This document shows positions 32,389 through 33,816 of a stretch of DNA of 33,816 nt, piece by piece. Position numbers and translations under genes: made by a program. The DNA is taken from NCBI GenBank assembly GCA_022616415.1, contig JAKEEU010000034.1, positions 1 through 33,816 on the forward strand, in the 5' to 3' direction. The notes beneath the pieces were generated by a model. It made no database searches. It worked only from the letters and a program-made list of their open reading frames with translations, and had not been told where the DNA came from. Numbering within the stretch: the stretch's first letter is position 1; every line of letters starts with the position of its first letter. The DNA comes from Candidatus Zhuqueibacterota bacterium. Lineage in GTDB: Bacteria > Zhuqueibacterota > Zhuqueibacteria > Zhuqueibacterales > Zhuqueibacteraceae.

Positions 32389-32685
32389 CTATTTCTTTTC
32401 GACTTTGCCTATCGGCTCCACGGTTTGAAGTTGCGCCACGTTGATCAGCTTTTCAGCATTATTGTTGGGCCTGAAGTGCAGCTCCAAGGTGCGACCCTGC
32501 GTCACAGTAATCAGTTTTTCAGCATTGTCGTTGGGCTTGAGGTGCAACAACAGAATCAAAGCGCCAAGCAGCAGGGCAACAAATACGTAAAAAATCGCTT
32601 CTTCCCATTTCACCTGCGAGAGCCACGGAAAAATTAGACTGACACAGGCGAGCAACCCTAAAATGGCGTCAATTACCAATCGCAT
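32389..32685 (-). CDS. small membrane protein with internal repeat
   Basis: I do not recognise this 98-aa protein. It has two predicted membrane helices (about residues 3-22 and 29-48), then a soluble tail made of two similar units: L-H-L-K-P-N-D-N-A-E-K-L-I-T-V and L-H-F-R-P-N-N-N-A-E-K-L-I-N-V. The tail ends in a Lys-rich stretch. GGGAGG on the minus strand lies just before the ATG at 32685, so expression is credible. A terminator follows. The repeated N-A-E-K-L unit may be a binding or oligomerisation element. Confidence 0.65.
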   Translation of the reverse strand: MRLVIDAILGLLACVSLIFPWLSQVKWEEAIFYVFVALLLGALILLLHLKPNDNAEKLITVTQGRTLELHFRPNNNAEKLINVAQLQTVEPIGKVEKK

Positions 32686-32713
32686 CGCGTGACCTCCCTC
32701 AAAAGTGGTTTGG

Positions 32714-32963
32714 AGTTATCGGCTCGTCCATTCAGCAAAATGTTCGACCGGAACCGGCCAATCGCGGTGCGATGAGGCTGCATCCGCGAGAAAGGTAATG
32801 ATGAAATCTTTTCGATTCTCATATCGTCAGTTCACATTCATTTCGTGGCGCGCAACGAATTGCTGCCAACCGGCGAAAGAGACCTCTTCGACGATTCGCG
32901 CTGGTTGTTCATAAGCTGATTTGGGGCACAATTCACGTGCCGGACCAAGCCGTTTGTGACCAT
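32714..32963 (-). pseudogene. possible coding remnant with an in-frame TGA
   Basis: One minus-strand frame reads through 32963-32714 with a single TGA near 32828. Before the TGA it contains I-V-E-E-V-S-F-A-G-W-Q-Q-F-V-A-R-H-E; after it, F-I-I-T-F-L-A-D-A-A-S-S-H-R-D-W-P-V-P. The even codon quality on both sides suggests a decayed gene. I do not recognise the family, and there is no clear start. Confidence 0.3.
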
Positions 32964-33016
32964 TCAATTATGCAAAAAAAACTTTAAAAGTCAAGAAAAA
33001 GTTGTTAAAAAATCAC

Positions 33017-33045
33017 TTGACAAAAAAGCGCGGTTTCGGTATATT
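33017..33045 (+). promoter_or_regulatory. consensus sigma70 promoter facing ORF-free DNA
   Basis: TTGACA at 33017-33022 and TATATT at 33040-33045, exactly 17 bp apart, after an A-rich upstream tract. Transcription would begin near 33051. No plausible plus-strand gene follows up to the window's end, so the product may be a non-coding RNA or the promoter is a leftover. Confidence 0.6.
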
Positions 33046-33049
33046 GGGG

Positions 33050-33400
33050 CAGTTCAATCATCCTGCCACGAAGTCAGGGCCGTTGTAGCTGCCGAAACGT
33101 CCCGCTGTGCACTGCATCCTACGGACGTAGTCTTACAGACGTAGTTTTATAGGCGTTGTCTGCTTCCAGGAAATTCCGCAGCTTTCTCACATCGTTGCTC
33201 TTGGGGCAACGTGGCGCGTTAGCTCATGCCGCCCATGCTGGCGGCCGAGGATAGGTGACCCAACGGGGTTGGTGAATGGAAGAGGAATAGGATAATGCTG
33301 CAAACAGAAGCGCTTCGTTCGGGCTAGCAGGGTTAGGTTTATCCCAATATGCCCGGCGTCGTGAGCGCTTTTTCGCTTGCCCACTGCGCATCCCTTGCAA
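33050..33400 (+). other. gene-free region downstream of the promoter
   Basis: I see no convincing gene here. It contains several short palindromic pieces, including GTAG-bearing words at about 33086, 33127 and 33139, and minus-strand frames without family features. It could be a structured RNA or a REP cluster. I do not recognise tmRNA, RNase P, SRP or 6S RNA in it. Confidence 0.35.
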
Positions 33401-33438
33401 AATTTTCCTCCCGTGGCAACAACGCCTGAATACACCCA

Positions 33439-33588
33439 TCAATAATGTTGCAATTTCGAAACAACAACGGTTTTGCAGGCGTCCGAAAACTCGGAAACAC
33501 CGGCAAAACCGCTGGCTGACAAATCGTTATTCCTCGTCCATAGCAAAATTCTTTCACAATCCGGATTGAGTGGCCGTCGTTGATTCAT
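33439..33588 (-). CDS. possible 49-aa small protein
   Basis: The minus-strand ATG at 33588 is preceded by an excellent AGGAGG and, further up, by TATAAT (33633-33628). The product begins M-N-Q-R-R-P-L-N-P-D-C-E-R-I-L-L-W and has 49 residues. No family is recognised. Translation signals are good; the coding evidence is otherwise weak. Confidence 0.4.
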   Translation of the reverse strand: MNQRRPLNPDCERILLWTRNNDLSASGFAGVSEFSDACKTVVVSKLQHY

Positions 33589-33627
33589 AACACCTCCTGT
33601 GTTATCATAAAAAAGTTCATCGTCATA

Positions 33628-33633
33628 ATTATA
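33628..33633 (-). promoter_or_regulatory. TATAAT -10 element, minus strand
   Basis: A consensus -10 lies 40 nt before the small gene at 33588. The only -35 candidate (TTGTCC) is 21 bp away, so strength is uncertain. Confidence 0.35.
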
Positions 33634-33697
33634 GCCGAAATACGCCTGAAATGCGGACAACTTTTTTTGATGATTTCAGGGCACACTTCGGCTCATC

Positions 33698-33816
33698 CAT
33701 TGAACTGCCACTCCACCACCCGATACTTCACGCCGCGCTCCGGCTCGATCGTAACCCAGACTGCCAGTCTGGGCTATTCATTGAACTGCCATTCCACCCG
33801 ATACTTCACGCCGCGC
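33698..33816. repeat. direct duplication of a gene end around a family A palindrome
   Basis: A 41-nt stretch at 33698-33738 recurs with one 3-nt deletion and a few changes at 33779-33816. Between them lies the palindrome CCCAGACTGCCAGTCTGGG (33755-33773). On the minus strand both copies encode nearly the same C-terminus, R-G-V-K-Y-R-V-(V)-E-W-Q-F-N followed by a different last residue and a stop. Confidence 0.75.
33774..33816 (-). CDS. 3' end of a gene running in from beyond the window
   Basis: The minus strand from 33815 reads R-G-V-K-Y-R-V-E-W-Q-F-N-E and stops at TAG 33776-33774. A related C-terminal tail with stop TGA at 33695-33693 lies beyond the palindrome. The protein itself cannot be identified from 13 residues. 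Confidence 0.4.
   Translation of the reverse strand, partial: RGVKYRVEWQFNE

Noticed and set aside
33187..33442. Minus-strand open frames of 72-82 aa
   Set aside because: They overlap each other in different frames, lack ribosome-binding sites and show no family features.

Overview
The window looks like a chromosomal segment of an uncultured diderm bacterium with moderate to high GC. I infer the diderm state from the MCE/Mla lipid-transport genes, a TolC-type outer-membrane factor and a lipoprotein adaptor. The enlarged SecA (1058 aa), the hpf-hprK pair and the mix of Bacteroidota-like housekeeping genes with cyanobacteria-like small accessory families suggest the FCB group or a neighbouring candidate phylum such as KSB1 or Calditrichota. 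No rRNA or tRNA was recognised, so this placement is inference. Nearly all genes lie on the + strand; only the right end holds minus-strand genes.

Layout. 0.2-0.9 kb: two tandem small paralogs resembling BolA. 0.9-6.2 kb: an MBL-fold hydrolase, then thiolase, 3-hydroxyacyl-CoA dehydrogenase, acyl-CoA dehydrogenase and branched-chain aminotransferase (an acyl-CoA/branched-chain acid block without a crotonase). 6.4-8.3 kb: nusB, a TIR-domain gene and a coupled RHH-like/HNH nuclease pair. 8.3-11.5 kb: secA. 11.5-12.9 kb: four small accessory genes (DUF6883-like, DUF4926-like, XisI-like, HigA-like antitoxin), none with an obvious partner toxin. 13.1-16.9 kb: smg, topA and a xerC/D-type recombinase. 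16.9-18.2 kb: a HEPN gene, a broken PIN toxin with an intact antitoxin, and a degraded second copy of the 3' end of the recombinase gene. 18.3-19.8 kb: hpf and hprK. 19.9-24.3 kb: MCE gene, TetR regulator, and an mlaE-mlaF-mlaD operon. 24.4-31.4 kb: a TolC / HlyD / two ABC ATPases / two ABC-2 permeases export system with a DUF4870 gene inside it. 31.4-33.8 kb: a frameshifted and truncated rlmN, a small membrane protein with an internal repeat, and a mostly gene-poor end with a strong orphan promoter and a duplicated gene end.

The most unusual features are (1) many intergenic REP/BIME-like palindromes with GTAG ends, several of which supply or abut the stop codon of the upstream gene, implying a RAYT-type REP transposase elsewhere in the genome; (2) the toxin-antitoxin island flanked by a partial recombinase duplication; (3) the cassette of partnerless antitoxin-like genes; and (4) a promoter-terminator leader before the tetR gene, and a second strong promoter facing ORF-free DNA.
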